A DNA stretch of 64,000 nucleotides from Bradyrhizobium japonicum USDA 6 (GTDB lineage Bacteria; Pseudomonadota; Alphaproteobacteria; Rhizobiales; Xanthobacteraceae), in NCBI RefSeq assembly GCF_000284375.1, contig NC_017249.1:2582001-2646000 (forward strand). The letters are read 5' to 3'. A program made the translations under genes and the position numbers. The notes under the pieces are model-generated. The model worked only from the letters and a program-made list of their open reading frames with translations. It was not told where the DNA came from and made no database searches. Shown piece by piece: positions 23,248 through 32,792 of the stretch (within the stretch, counting starts at the first letter, position 1; each line of letters opens with the position of its first letter).

Positions 23248-24876
23248 ATGCTGCTCAGTCGTGCGCAGGTACAGCAACTGCTCAACAATCTGCTGGAGCT
23301 TGGGCCGCGACGCCTGATGGCCTTGGGACTGATCGGCTTTGCCGTTCTCGTCACCGTCGTCGGCGGCGCCTATTATCTGAGCCGGCCTGAGTTCGAAACG
23401 CTCTATACTGGCCTCAATCGCGAAGACGTGACGCGCATCGGCGCCGCGCTGCGCGAGCAGAACATCACATTCGACGTCAATACGGCCGGCGACGCCGTCT
23501 CCGTGCGCCCAAGCCAGACCATGCAGGCGCGGATGCTGTTGGCCGAGAAGGGGCTGCCGACCAGCGCCAATTCCGGTTACGAGCTGTTCGACAAGATCGG
23601 CTCACTCGGCCTGACCTCGTTCATGCAGGAAGTCACCAAGCTGCGGGCGCTGGAAGGCGAGATCGCGCGCACCGTGCAGTTGATGAAGGGCGTCAAGGCG
23701 GCGCGGGTGCATATCGTGCTGCCGGTGCGCGGCTCGTTCCGGGCGACGCAGCAGCCGCCGTCGGCGTCGGTCGTGCTGCGCACCGACGGCGCGATCGAGG
23801 CGCGCACGGCGCAGTCGATCCGCCACCTCGTCGCGGCGGCCATTCCCGGCATGAGCCGGGACAAGGTGACGGTGCTGGATGCCGATGGTTCGATGCTGCT
23901 GGCCGAAGAGGATGAGGCCAGCGCCGCGCCGACCAAGATGGCGAGCCTCCAGAAGACGGTCGGCGGCATGGTGCAGGAGAACATCCGCAAGGCGTTGACG
24001 CCATATCTCGGTCTGGACAATTTCGAGGTGAGCGTTGCGCCGCAGCTCTCCACCGACAAGCGGCAGACCAACGAGACGGTCTACGACCCGGAGAGCCGCG
24101 CCGAGCGTTCGGTCCGGAACGTGCGCGAGAAGGAATCGTCGCAGAATGCGGACCGTTCGACGCCGACCACGGTGCAGCAGAACCTGCCGGACCAGCAGGT
24201 GAATGCCGGCGGCACAAAGAATTCCAGCGAGGACAAGACCCGCCGCGAGGACGTCACCAATTTCGAGGTGTCGTCCAAGACAACGACGACGGTGAGCGAC
24301 GGTTACTTGGTCAAGAAACTCTTCATCGCCGTGCTGGTCAACCGCGCGCGGCTCGTCGCCGATCTCGGCGACAAGAGCAATCAGGCGATCGTCGACAGCA
24401 AGCTCGCCGAGATCAGCCAGCTCGCGGCGACGGCAGGCGGACTGGACAAGCAGCGCGGCGACCAGATCCAGGTCACGGCCGTCGACTTCATCGAAGGCTC
24501 GCGCGAACTGGCGCCGGTGCCGCCGATCAGCTTCGTCGAGATGATCAACAAGCAGCTCGGCAGCGTCATCAATGCGGTGACCATCCTGGCCGTTGCCTCG
24601 ATGCTGGTCTGGTTCGGCCTTCGCCCTGCGGTCAACGGCATTCTGACGCATCGCGCCGCGCAGGAGCAGACCGAGGCGGCCGAGGCCGCCGAGCTTGAAG
24701 CTGCCACGGCCCTTGCACTGGCCGACAGTCAGGACCCCGAGCTCAACCTCGTCGAGGATCTCGAAGGCAAGATGCAGCGGACGCCGCAGAAGCGGCTGGA
24801 GCAGATCGTCCGGCTCGATCAGATGCAGGCGGCGGCAATCCTTAAAGACTGGATGCGGCGCGAGGAGGCAGCATGA
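23248..24876 (+). CDS. fliF: Flagellar MS-ring protein FliF
   Basis: 542 residues from the ATG at 23248 (MLLSRAQVQQLLNNLLELG), which has GAGG six bases upstream. A GTG 33 nt earlier is possible but less good. Membrane segments at residues about 22-44 and 435-458. Ring-building motifs: FETLYTGLNREDVTRIGAALREQNI and KLRALEGEIARTVQLMKGVKAARVHIVLP. The C-terminal tail (KRLEQIVRLDQMQAAAILKDWMR) is the FliG-binding end. First gene of the unit fliF-fliH-like-motB-motC-fliK; its stop overlaps the next start. Confidence 0.96.
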   Translation: MLLSRAQVQQLLNNLLELGPRRLMALGLIGFAVLVTVVGGAYYLSRPEFETLYTGLNREDVTRIGAALREQNITFDVNTAGDAVSVRPSQTMQARMLLAEKGLPTSANSGYELFDKIGSLGLTSFMQEVTKLRALEGEIARTVQLMKGVKAARVHIVLPVRGSFRATQQPPSASVVLRTDGAIEARTAQSIRHLVAAAIPGMSRDKVTVLDADGSMLLAEEDEASAAPTKMASLQKTVGGMVQENIRKALTPYLGLDNFEVSVAPQLSTDKRQTNETVYDPESRAERSVRNVREKESSQNADRSTPTTVQQNLPDQQVNAGGTKNSSEDKTRREDVTNFEVSSKTTTTVSDGYLVKKLFIAVLVNRARLVADLGDKSNQAIVDSKLAEISQLAATAGGLDKQRGDQIQVTAVDFIEGSRELAPVPPISFVEMINKQLGSVINAVTILAVASMLVWFGLRPAVNGILTHRAAQEQTEAAEAAELEAATALALADSQDPELNLVEDLEGKMQRTPQKRLEQIVRLDQMQAAAILKDWMRREEAA

Positions 24877-25574
24877 ACGCGGCTATCGGAAAACTCCTGA
24901 CGCAGTTCGACGCGAATGGGCGGGCCAAGTCTCCACCGCAGCCTCCGCCCCCCAAGATCCAGGATGTGCTGACAAGGCCGATGGAGGTGCGGCGCGAGCC
25001 TCAGCCCCAGCCGTCGCGTCAAGCCCAGTCGCAGCCGCAGCTTCAATCGCCGCCTCCGGCGCCCGAGGCGGAAGCTCCGCCGGTCAATCTTCTCGAAGAT
25101 GCCTATCGTCGCGGCCACGCCGCCGGTGTTGCGGAAGGCGATGCCAGGGTTGCCGAGGAGCGCGTCCGCAGCGCGATCCGGCTCGGCGAGGAGCGGGCCA
25201 AATGGTCCGACCAGCAGGCGGCCACGATCGTGGGCGGCTTCGAGACGGCCTGCCGCGAGATCGAAACCAACATCGCAAGCTCGGTTGCACGGATTTTGCT
25301 GCCTTTCCTCGCCGACGCCGTCCGTGACAAGGCGATCGGATCGCTAGTGGAGCAGATCGCTGCGCTGACCGGCAATTCGCCGGTGCCGGTGTTCAAGGTC
25401 ACCGGCCCGGGCGAATTGCTCGATCTGGTGCGCACGCAGCTCCAGACGGCCCGGCGAACCGGGATTGAATACGAAGCCGCCGAGACTTTCGAGGTCCGCG
25501 TTGTCGCCGACCAGACCGTGATCGAGACGCAGATTGCGGTGTGGAGCGAACGTCTGAACGAGGCGCGCCGGTAG
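24873..25574 (+). CDS. FliH-like export ATPase regulator (probable)
   Basis: 233 residues. The N-terminal about 75 residues are Pro/Gln-rich (PPQPPPPKIQD, PQPQPSRQAQSQPQ), followed by an Ala/Glu-rich helix with GxxxG-like steps (AYRRGHAAGVAEGDARVAEERVR) and a C-terminal domain (ETACREIETNIASSVARILLPFL; VFKVTGPGELLDLVRTQL). This layout and the position directly after fliF fit FliH, the partner of FliI, but sequence similarity is weak by eye. Start overlaps fliF (ATGA) and motB follows at 6 bp. Confidence 0.6.
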   Translation: MNAAIGKLLTQFDANGRAKSPPQPPPPKIQDVLTRPMEVRREPQPQPSRQAQSQPQLQSPPPAPEAEAPPVNLLEDAYRRGHAAGVAEGDARVAEERVRSAIRLGEERAKWSDQQAATIVGGFETACREIETNIASSVARILLPFLADAVRDKAIGSLVEQIAALTGNSPVPVFKVTGPGELLDLVRTQLQTARRTGIEYEAAETFEVRVVADQTVIETQIAVWSERLNEARR

Positions 25575-25580
25575 TCCGCC

Positions 25581-26921
25581 ATGGAAGAAGTCAAGCACGA
25601 GCTGGTGATCATCCGCAGGCGCAGCGCCTTCGCCGAGGAGGCGCATCACGGCGGCGTCTGGAAGATCGCGTATGCGGACTTCATGACGGCGATGATGGCG
25701 TTCTTTCTGGTCATGTGGCTGCTCAATGCGCTCAACCAGGACCAGAAGCAGGTGGTCGCGAGCTATTTCAACCCGATCAAGCTCGCGGAGAACGCACCCG
25801 CCCCGAAGGGCCTCAAGGATCTCACCAAGAAGGAGCCGACGCAGTTCGAAGGCCAGGATGGCAAGCGTCAGCCGGCCGGGCCGAACGAAGAACGTCGCGG
25901 AGATTCGCCGACGGCGGAGAAGCCTGCCTCCTTCGAAGAGAAGGTTCTGTTCCGCGATCCCTATGCGACGCTCGCCGAGATCGCGAACAGCGCGAACCAG
26001 GCCTCGGGCCAGCGCCGTGCCGGCGCGCTGACCTCCGCCGAAGAGGACGGACTCAAGGGCGGCGATGCCTACCGCGATCCCTTCGACCCCGGCTATTGGA
26101 AGTTGGCGCCTCAATCGTCCAAGGATGCGGATCGCTTCGTCGACAGCGAGCCAAAGCCGAACGCGTCCGCGCGCGACAATGCGTCCGGGATAGGTCAGGG
26201 CGAGCCGCAGGCGCAACGTGCCAAGCAGGACGATGCCGGTGGAAGCGTGGCTCCGAACGCGGACGCGTCGTCTGCAAGCCTGTCGCCCCTGCTGCCGCCG
26301 GGGCCTGCGCCTTCGCCGGCTCAACGCGATGGCAGTGCCCAGGCAAATGCGCCGCAACCGGGCGCCCAGGCTGGCGCTCAAGCCAATGCCGCCGCGCAGC
26401 CACGCCCCGGCGATCAAGCAAAGAATTCCGAATCGCGTGATGCGGCACAGACCCAGCAGCCGACCGTCAAGCAGTTGCAGTCCGCGATCGCGGATGCGCT
26501 GTCGGACATCAAGGCCGGTGCCGGACCGGTGGCCGAGGTGCGCCAGGTCGAGGAAGGCCTTCTGATCAGCCTGACCGACGATGCGAGCTTCGGCATGTTC
26601 GCGGTCGGCTCGGCCGAGCCGCGGCCCGAGCTCATCCGTGTGATCGACAAGATCGGGCCGCTGCTGACGAAGCGCCAGGGCATGATCATCGTGCGCGGCC
26701 ACACCGACAATCGGCCGTACAAGTCCGAGAATTACGACAATTGGCGGCTGTCGACCGCGCGCGCGCAGATGGCTTACTACATGCTGGTTCGGTCCGGCGT
26801 CGATGCGCAGCGGATCGAGCATGTCGAAGGCTACGCCGATCGGCGGCCGAAACTGACGAATGATCCTGCTGCCGCCCAGAACCGCCGGATCGAGATCCTG
26901 GTCCGGGAGAAGCGCCCTTGA
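25581..26921 (+). CDS. motB: Flagellar stator protein MotB
   Basis: 446 residues, longer than enterobacterial MotB, as in rhizobia. Membrane segment at residues about 28-48 (WKIAYADFMTAMMAFFLVMWLLNAL) with the proton-channel Asp33. A long low-complexity periplasmic linker (Pro/Ala/Gln/Asp-rich, about residues 60-295) leads to an OmpA-type peptidoglycan-binding domain: GMIIVRGHTDNRPYKSENYDNWRLSTARAQ. Works with MotA (8094), encoded 17 kb away. Stop overlaps the TTG start of motC. Confidence 0.95.
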   Translation: MEEVKHELVIIRRRSAFAEEAHHGGVWKIAYADFMTAMMAFFLVMWLLNALNQDQKQVVASYFNPIKLAENAPAPKGLKDLTKKEPTQFEGQDGKRQPAGPNEERRGDSPTAEKPASFEEKVLFRDPYATLAEIANSANQASGQRRAGALTSAEEDGLKGGDAYRDPFDPGYWKLAPQSSKDADRFVDSEPKPNASARDNASGIGQGEPQAQRAKQDDAGGSVAPNADASSASLSPLLPPGPAPSPAQRDGSAQANAPQPGAQAGAQANAAAQPRPGDQAKNSESRDAAQTQQPTVKQLQSAIADALSDIKAGAGPVAEVRQVEEGLLISLTDDASFGMFAVGSAEPRPELIRVIDKIGPLLTKRQGMIIVRGHTDNRPYKSENYDNWRLSTARAQMAYYMLVRSGVDAQRIEHVEGYADRRPKLTNDPAAAQNRRIEILVREKRP

Positions 26922-28102
26922 TCAGGCCGCTCCTGCGCGCCGCGCTGCTGCTGCCGTTAACGACGGTATGCGCCTTTGCCGATCCGGCACCGTCCCCGGC
27001 ATCGACCTCGGGCGAGCCCTATGAGCTCGTGCGCACATTGCAGACGGTGCAGGATGGCATTGCCCGTGGCGACACCGCGGCGCATGGCAGCCACATCGCA
27101 CTGACCCGGCAGGTCGGCGAAAAGTTCCTCGCCGCCGATCCGGGCGTGTGGAGCAATGCGCAGAACGGCCAGGCCGTCATCATCTATCTGCTCAGCGGCG
27201 GCGGGCCGCAGGTCGTCCGAAAGCTGCCGCGCGACAAGCTGAACGTCGACGAGCGGCTGTTCAATGGTGCGCTGGCCTATGTCGAAGGCCGCCAGGACGA
27301 AGCGCGCGAACTGCTCAAGGACGTCAAGCCGCGCACGCTGCCAACGGGTCTGGGCGGACAGGTCGCGCTGGTCCAGGGCGCGCTGTTCGCGCGCGCCGAG
27401 GCATCGCTCGCGATCGAGCGCCTGGACGATGCGCGCCTGCTGTTGCCGGGCACGCTGGTGGAGGAGGCAGCGCTGCGGCGCGAGATCCTGCTGGTCGGGC
27501 AGGCCGAGGATTTCGACAAGTTCGAGTTCCTGACGCTCGCCTATATCCGCCATTACCGCAACTCGGTCTATGCCGGGGACTTCTGGCAGCGCTTCGCCTC
27601 CGGCCTGACGCAATCGAGCATTGCTCTCGACGAGCGCCGCTTTGCGCGGATCGTCACTCTGCTGGAGCAGATCGACCGGGCGAGCCGCCTCAAGCTTTAT
27701 CTCGTGATCGCGCGCACCGCGATGGTGCATGGACGGCTGGCGGTGACCCGGCTTGCAGGCGAGCGTGCGCTGACGCTCAGCGCCGACGCCTCGGAGGATC
27801 GCGAGCGCGCGCATTTCCTCCGCGGCGTCTCGCGGGCGCTCACTGACGAGTATGACGGCGGTGTCGCCGAGTTGAAGGCCCTCGACCGCTCGAAGTTGCC
27901 CGAGCGCGACGTTCCGTTGCTGAATGCGACGTTGCAGCTCGCACTCGATGTCCGCAAGCCGTTCGCGGGCGGATCCACCGCCGCCGCCGACAAGCCTCCG
28001 GTCACGCCGGCGCGTCTCGATCTCGCCGCGTCGACCGAGACGCTGGCGCGCGCGCGGAAGCAGCTCGGCGAACTCGAACGCCTTACCAGGGATCGCCCAT
28101 GA
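26918..28102 (+). CDS. motC: Periplasmic motility protein MotC
   Basis: 394 residues starting at TTG, overlapping the motB stop. Signal peptide MIRPLLRAALLLPLTTVCAFA. MotC hallmarks: SGEPYELVRTLQTVQDGIARGDTAAH, VIIYLLSGGGPQVVRKL, and DFDKFEFLTLAYIRHYRNSVYAGDFWQRF. In Sinorhizobium MotC binds MotB in the periplasm and is needed for motor function; MotE stabilises it. Helical-repeat character throughout. Overlaps fliK by four bases. Confidence 0.93.
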   Translation: MIRPLLRAALLLPLTTVCAFADPAPSPASTSGEPYELVRTLQTVQDGIARGDTAAHGSHIALTRQVGEKFLAADPGVWSNAQNGQAVIIYLLSGGGPQVVRKLPRDKLNVDERLFNGALAYVEGRQDEARELLKDVKPRTLPTGLGGQVALVQGALFARAEASLAIERLDDARLLLPGTLVEEAALRREILLVGQAEDFDKFEFLTLAYIRHYRNSVYAGDFWQRFASGLTQSSIALDERRFARIVTLLEQIDRASRLKLYLVIARTAMVHGRLAVTRLAGERALTLSADASEDRERAHFLRGVSRALTDEYDGGVAELKALDRSKLPERDVPLLNATLQLALDVRKPFAGGSTAAADKPPVTPARLDLAASTETLARARKQLGELERLTRDRP

Positions 28103-29424
28103 CGAAGCTCAGTGGAACCTCCGGACAGGTCTTTTCGGGTCTCGCCGAAAGCCTCAACATGCGCGGCGCATCGCGCTCAGGCAAATCCGCCGGAGCGAAA
28201 TCGCCGGCAGATTCGTCGTTCAACGACCTGCTGCACACCGTCTCAAATCTCGCGAAGCGGGCGCTCAACGACGAGGGCGGCAACACGAGCGCGAAGGCCG
28301 GATCGTTGCGCACGCACCTCGCGCGCCCGGCCGACAAGGACAAGGCGGTGCGGGAACGCACCGAGGCGGATGACGAGCCCGAACCCATTCGCAAATCGTC
28401 CGACGAGAAAACTGAAAAATCGCCGGAGACGCAAACTCCGGTCGACCACGGCGCGAAGACCGATGTTTCGGCCCGATCGAGCATTCCGGCGGTCGTCGAA
28501 CAGCAGTTCGCCGCCGTGCCGGCCGTGAAGCCGCAGCTGCAATCGCCGGCGGCCGACAAGAAGGACGCGCCTGCGCGCGACGAGCGCTCTGCCACGACGA
28601 AGCGTGAGGTCCAGGGTACCGCGAAGGTCACGTCTGCCGAGCCCGCGCCGCCCGCTGCCGCTTCAACAGGCGCGCGCTCGCAGGCCGCGCCTTCGCAGGT
28701 GGCGGCAGCCGCGCAGCAAGGCAGCGATGCGTCCTCGAAGCCAATGCCCACGACGCAAGGCTTCGAGGCCGTCACGGCCAATGTCGAACGCGCCGTCAAG
28801 GCCTCGGCGCGCGACGCATTGCCCGAAGCGACCAAGGTCACCGTGATCCAGCAGGAGACCCATCTGCCACCGGCACAGTTCAGCGCTACGCAGCAGGTCG
28901 CCAACGCAGTCGTCGCCGAGCTGAAGGAATCGCCGGCTCCGACGGCGTCCACCGCCCCCGATCTCGCGACGTCGCAGGCCACTGCGCCTGAGCCGCTCAA
29001 GATCCTGACGATCAATCTCGAACCGCCGGCGCTCGGCAACGTCACGGTACGCCTTCGTCTGGTCGGCTCGGAGGTTTCAGTTCACCTCGCGGCCGCGCGC
29101 AAGGACACCAGCCTGATGCTGGATCAGCAGCGCGACTCGATCCGCGATCTCATGCAGTCGGCGGGCTACGTCGCCGACGTCGCGCCCGTGCAGCACGGCT
29201 CGCTGGACGGATTCCAGAGCGGCTCCGGCCAGCCGCAGCCGCAGCTGTCCGGCCAGCAACAGCAATCGTCGCAGTCGCAAGGCACGTTCGGCGGCGCCGG
29301 CACGTCGTCCGGGCAATCGGACGGCGGTGCGAGGCAGGCCCGGCAGGAGCGCCAGTCCAACGAGGAGACGCGTCATGACCAGGACGTGGGGCCGCATACT
29401 CGCCGCGGCCCTGTTTATCTCTAG
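28099..29424 (+). CDS. fliK: Flagellar hook-length control protein FliK (MotD)
   Basis: 441 residues. Long variable Ser/Ala/Lys/Glu-rich N-terminal part, then the conserved Flg_hook domain at residues about 295-370: LKILTINLEPPALGNVTVRLRLVGSEV and SLMLDQQRDSIRDLMQSAGY. The last about 60 residues are Gln/Ser/Gly-rich (QPQLSGQQQQSSQSQ). In rhizobia this gene was first called motD. It measures hook length and flips FlhB specificity. The 3' end overlaps the transglycosylase gene by 50 nt in another frame. Confidence 0.9.
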   Translation: MTKLSGTSGQVFSGLAESLNMRGASRSGKSAGAKSPADSSFNDLLHTVSNLAKRALNDEGGNTSAKAGSLRTHLARPADKDKAVRERTEADDEPEPIRKSSDEKTEKSPETQTPVDHGAKTDVSARSSIPAVVEQQFAAVPAVKPQLQSPAADKKDAPARDERSATTKREVQGTAKVTSAEPAPPAAASTGARSQAAPSQVAAAAQQGSDASSKPMPTTQGFEAVTANVERAVKASARDALPEATKVTVIQQETHLPPAQFSATQQVANAVVAELKESPAPTASTAPDLATSQATAPEPLKILTINLEPPALGNVTVRLRLVGSEVSVHLAAARKDTSLMLDQQRDSIRDLMQSAGYVADVAPVQHGSLDGFQSGSGQPQPQLSGQQQQSSQSQGTFGGAGTSSGQSDGGARQARQERQSNEETRHDQDVGPHTRRGPVYL

Positions 29425-29956
29425 CGCGGGCGCCGCGCTAGCTGCGACCGACAACGCGCGCCCGTGCGAGCGCGAGATGGCGCGCGCGTCCCAGCAGCAT
29501 GGGATCCCGCTCGGCATTCTCTATGCGGTCGGCCTCACCGAGACCGGGCGGCGCGGTTCGCTCCACCCTTACGCGCTCGGCGCCGACGGCCAGACCGTGT
29601 TCGCCAAGGACATGAACGACGCGATCGCGAATTTCGAGGCGATGCGCAGCAAGGGCATCAAGCTGATCGACCTCGGCTGCATGCAGATCAACCATTACTA
29701 TCACGGCGACAAGTTCACGTCGGTGCGCGCGATGTTCGATCCCGCGAAGAACGTCGAATACGCCGCACGCTTCCTGAAGGAGCTGAAGCAGCGCGAGGGC
29801 AGCTGGACCATGGCGGTCGCGCGCTACAACGCCGGCCCCAACAATCAGCCCGCGCAGAAGCGCTACGTCTGTCACATCGTCGCTCATCTCGTCTCCAGCG
29901 GCTTCGGCGCGTGGACCGACAAGGCGCGCTCGTTCTGTCAGCCGAAAACGACCTGA
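29375..29956 (+). CDS. Flagellar lytic transglycosylase (SLT domain, SltF-like)
   Basis: 193 residues from the ATG at 29375, with GGAG upstream, inside the end of fliK. Signal peptide MTRTWGRILAAALFISSAGAALA. SLT domain with catalytic Glu56 in AVGLTETGRRG, then LIDLGCMQINHYYHG and MAVARYNAGPNN. It cuts peptidoglycan so the rod can pass. Many alphaproteobacteria keep this as a separate gene because FlgJ lacks its own muramidase domain; the rod-binding part is encoded at 38685. Confidence 0.9.
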   Translation: MTRTWGRILAAALFISSAGAALAATDNARPCEREMARASQQHGIPLGILYAVGLTETGRRGSLHPYALGADGQTVFAKDMNDAIANFEAMRSKGIKLIDLGCMQINHYYHGDKFTSVRAMFDPAKNVEYAARFLKELKQREGSWTMAVARYNAGPNNQPAQKRYVCHIVAHLVSSGFGAWTDKARSFCQPKTT

Positions 29957-30046
29957 CAACATGAAGTTGTGCACGGTTCCCGACCATCAGCCCCGCGCAA
30001 GCAAGAACCCTCATTGTAGCTGCAACCTACCAAAGGAGCCCAATTC

Positions 30047-31279
30047 ATGAGCCTGTATGGTGTTATGCGCACCGGCGTTTCCGGCATGTCTGCGCAATCC
30101 AATAAGCTGTCGACGGTCTCGGACAACATCGCGAACGTCAACACGACCGGTTACAAGCGGGCTTCCACCGAATTCTCCTCCCTGATCCTGAAGAGCGGTT
30201 CGGGCAATTACGATTCCGGAGCCGTCGAGACGACGGTTCGCTACGCCATCAGCGACGCGGGACACACGCAGTTCACCACGTCGACCACGGACCTCGCCGT
30301 GCAGGGCAACGGCTTCTTCGTGGTGTCGAACGTCACCAACACGCAGCAATATCTGACGCGCGCTGGCTCGTTCGTGCCGGACGCCCAGGGCAATCTGGTC
30401 AACGCGGCCGGCTACTACCTTCTGGGTCAGCCCGGTAAGGTGACCAATTTCTCGCAGAACAGCCTGTCCGGCATGCAGATCGTCAACATTGCCCAGGTTT
30501 CGCAAGTGCCCGTGCCGACGACGGCGGGGACACTCACGACCGGCAATCTGGATCCGAAAGCGGCTGTGATCGCCGGTCCGCCTGGACCGGCGTCATATTC
30601 GTCGAAGAGCTCGATCGTGGCCTACAACAATATCGGCCAGGCCGTTACGCTCGACGTCTACATGTCCCACACGGCGACGGCCGCCGGCTCGGACACGTGG
30701 CAGATTCAGGCTTACAACTCCGCGACAGGTGCGTCGGTCGGCGCCGCCACCACTCTCACCTTCGATACGACCGCAACCGGCAAAGGCGCGCTGGCCGCGG
30801 CGAGCCCGACGACTCTCGCCTTCACCGTCCCCGGCGGTGCGGCGGCGACCCTGGACCTGTCGAATCTGACGCAGACCGGAACCGATTTCAGCTTCAAGGC
30901 GACCGTCAATGGCAGCGCTCCATCGGCCATCGACAAGGTCGATGTCGACGATTCGGGCTTCGTGACGGCCATCCTCAAGAACGGGCAGCAAATGACGCTC
31001 TACACCATCATGCTCGCCGACGTCGCGAGCCCCGACAACCTGACGCCGGAGCCCGGCAACGTCTATTCGACCAACATGAATTCCGGCAACGCGCAGGCCG
31101 GGAATGCCGGTACCGGCGGTCTCGGCACTGTCCAGTCGGGCGCGCTCGAGGACTCCAACGTCGACCTCGCGGACGAGCTCACCGGAATGATCGAGGCGCA
31201 GCGCGGCTTCACTGCGAATTCGAAATCGTTCCAGACCGGCGCCGATCTTCTCGACGTCGTCGTCAACCTGAAGCGCTGA
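30047..31279 (+). CDS. flgE: Flagellar hook protein FlgE
   Basis: 410 residues, ATG preceded by AAAGGAG. N-terminus MSLYGVMRTGVSGMSAQSNKLSTVSDNIANVNTTGYK and C-terminus VDLADELTGMIEAQRGFTANSKSFQTGADLL are typical; the inner Thr/Ala/Gly-rich domain (about 150-310) is hook-specific. A 90-bp spacer after the transglycosylase gene suggests its own promoter. First of the late unit flgE-flgK-flgL-flaF-flbT-flgD. Confidence 0.96.
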   Translation: MSLYGVMRTGVSGMSAQSNKLSTVSDNIANVNTTGYKRASTEFSSLILKSGSGNYDSGAVETTVRYAISDAGHTQFTTSTTDLAVQGNGFFVVSNVTNTQQYLTRAGSFVPDAQGNLVNAAGYYLLGQPGKVTNFSQNSLSGMQIVNIAQVSQVPVPTTAGTLTTGNLDPKAAVIAGPPGPASYSSKSSIVAYNNIGQAVTLDVYMSHTATAAGSDTWQIQAYNSATGASVGAATTLTFDTTATGKGALAAASPTTLAFTVPGGAAATLDLSNLTQTGTDFSFKATVNGSAPSAIDKVDVDDSGFVTAILKNGQQMTLYTIMLADVASPDNLTPEPGNVYSTNMNSGNAQAGNAGTGGLGTVQSGALEDSNVDLADELTGMIEAQRGFTANSKSFQTGADLLDVVVNLKR

Positions 31280-31313
31280 ATCCTCAAGCGCTCATTCCGG
31301 GCAAGAGCAAATC

Positions 31314-32789
31314 ATGTCCCTTACCGCCGCTCTCGACTCCGCTCGTGCGTCGCTCATGGCGTCGGGCATCCAGTCTTCGACGATCTCGCGCAACATAGCC
31401 GGTGCCACCGCCACCGGCTATTCGCGCAAGATCGCCGTGCTGGACAATCTCCCCGGGGCCGGCGTCTATGTGGCGGCGATCCAGCGCGCCGCCAGCTCGG
31501 GTCTCTATAATAACGTCCTGATCGCGACATCTGGGTCCGCCAAGCAGAATGCGATCCTGGACGGTCTTCAGAAGATATCGGCCTCGACTGTGGACGATCC
31601 CGAACTTGGGCAGTCGCCGGCTGCCCAGCTCAACAAGCTGAAGCAGGCGCTCCAGCAATATGCCAACGCTCCGGACAACACCACGCTGGCGCAGGCGGCG
31701 GTCACGTCCGCCAAGGACATGGCGACCTCGCTCAACCAGGCCACCAAGACCGTGCAGTCGGTACGTGAGGGAGCGGATGCCGATATGGCGACTTCGGTCG
31801 CCAATATCAATCAGCTCCTGACCCAGTTCGATAAGGTCAACACCGCGATCGTGAAGGGGACGATCGCCGGTGACGACGTCACCGACTATCTCGACCAGCG
31901 CGACAACATCGTCTCGAAGATGTCGCAGGAGGTCGGCGTCTCGATGACGCTGCGCGCCAACGGCGACGCGGCGCTCTACACCGACAGCGGCGTCGTGCTG
32001 TTCGACAAGACGGCGCGCTCGGTCAGCTTCGCTGCGACCAACATCTATACGCCAGGGACCACCGGCAATGCCGTCTATATCGACGGTGTCCCGGTCACCG
32101 GCGCCAATTCCGTGATGCCGATCAAGACCGGCAAGCTCGCTGGCCTCGCCCAGTTGCGCGACAACGCCACGGTCACGTATCAGAGCCAGCTCGACGAGGT
32201 CGCACGCGGCCTGGTCGAGGCCTTCAAGGAGGTCGACCAGTCCGGCGCTGCGCTGCCCGACCGGCCGGGCCTCTTCACCTATCCCGGCTCACCCGCGATG
32301 CCCGCAAGCGCGACCGTCTCGGTCGGCCTCGCCGGCTCGATCAGCGTTGCCGCGTCGGTCGACCCGGCCCAGGGCGGCAATCCGAACCTGCTGCGTGATG
32401 GCGCGATCAGCGGCAACGTCGCCTACAGATACAACACCACCGGCAATGCCGGCTACTCGACCAGGCTGCAGCAGCTCATCGGCAACATGGATGCGTCGCA
32501 GCCGTTCGATCCAACCACGCAAGGCAAGCCGACCGGCAGCTTGATCGACTTCGCGGCGTCGTCGACGAGCTGGATCGAAAACCAGCGCAAGGCCGCGGAC
32601 GACAACGCCACCTATCAGAACACGCTGCTCGACCGCAGCACCGCGGCGCTGTCGAATGTCAGCGGCGTCAACATGGACGACGAGATGTCCTTGATGCTTC
32701 AGGTCGAACGCACCTATTCGGCGTCGTCGAAGATCATCTCGACCGTCGACCAAATGTTGCAGAGCCTGCTGGCCGCCGTGGGGAATTAA
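31314..32789 (+). CDS. flgK: Hook-filament junction protein FlgK (HAP1)
   Basis: 491 residues. N-terminal junction motif MSLTAALDSARASLMASGIQSSTISRNIAGATATGYSRK and C-terminal SGVNMDDEMSLMLQVERTYSASSKIISTVDQML. Contains VTDYLDQRDNIVSKMSQEVGVSM, typical of FlgK. The first of the two junction proteins between hook and filament. 34 bp after flgE, 3 bp before flgL. Confidence 0.94.
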   Translation: MSLTAALDSARASLMASGIQSSTISRNIAGATATGYSRKIAVLDNLPGAGVYVAAIQRAASSGLYNNVLIATSGSAKQNAILDGLQKISASTVDDPELGQSPAAQLNKLKQALQQYANAPDNTTLAQAAVTSAKDMATSLNQATKTVQSVREGADADMATSVANINQLLTQFDKVNTAIVKGTIAGDDVTDYLDQRDNIVSKMSQEVGVSMTLRANGDAALYTDSGVVLFDKTARSVSFAATNIYTPGTTGNAVYIDGVPVTGANSVMPIKTGKLAGLAQLRDNATVTYQSQLDEVARGLVEAFKEVDQSGAALPDRPGLFTYPGSPAMPASATVSVGLAGSISVAASVDPAQGGNPNLLRDGAISGNVAYRYNTTGNAGYSTRLQQLIGNMDASQPFDPTTQGKPTGSLIDFAASSTSWIENQRKAADDNATYQNTLLDRSTAALSNVSGVNMDDEMSLMLQVERTYSASSKIISTVDQMLQSLLAAVGN

Positions 32790-32792
32790 GTC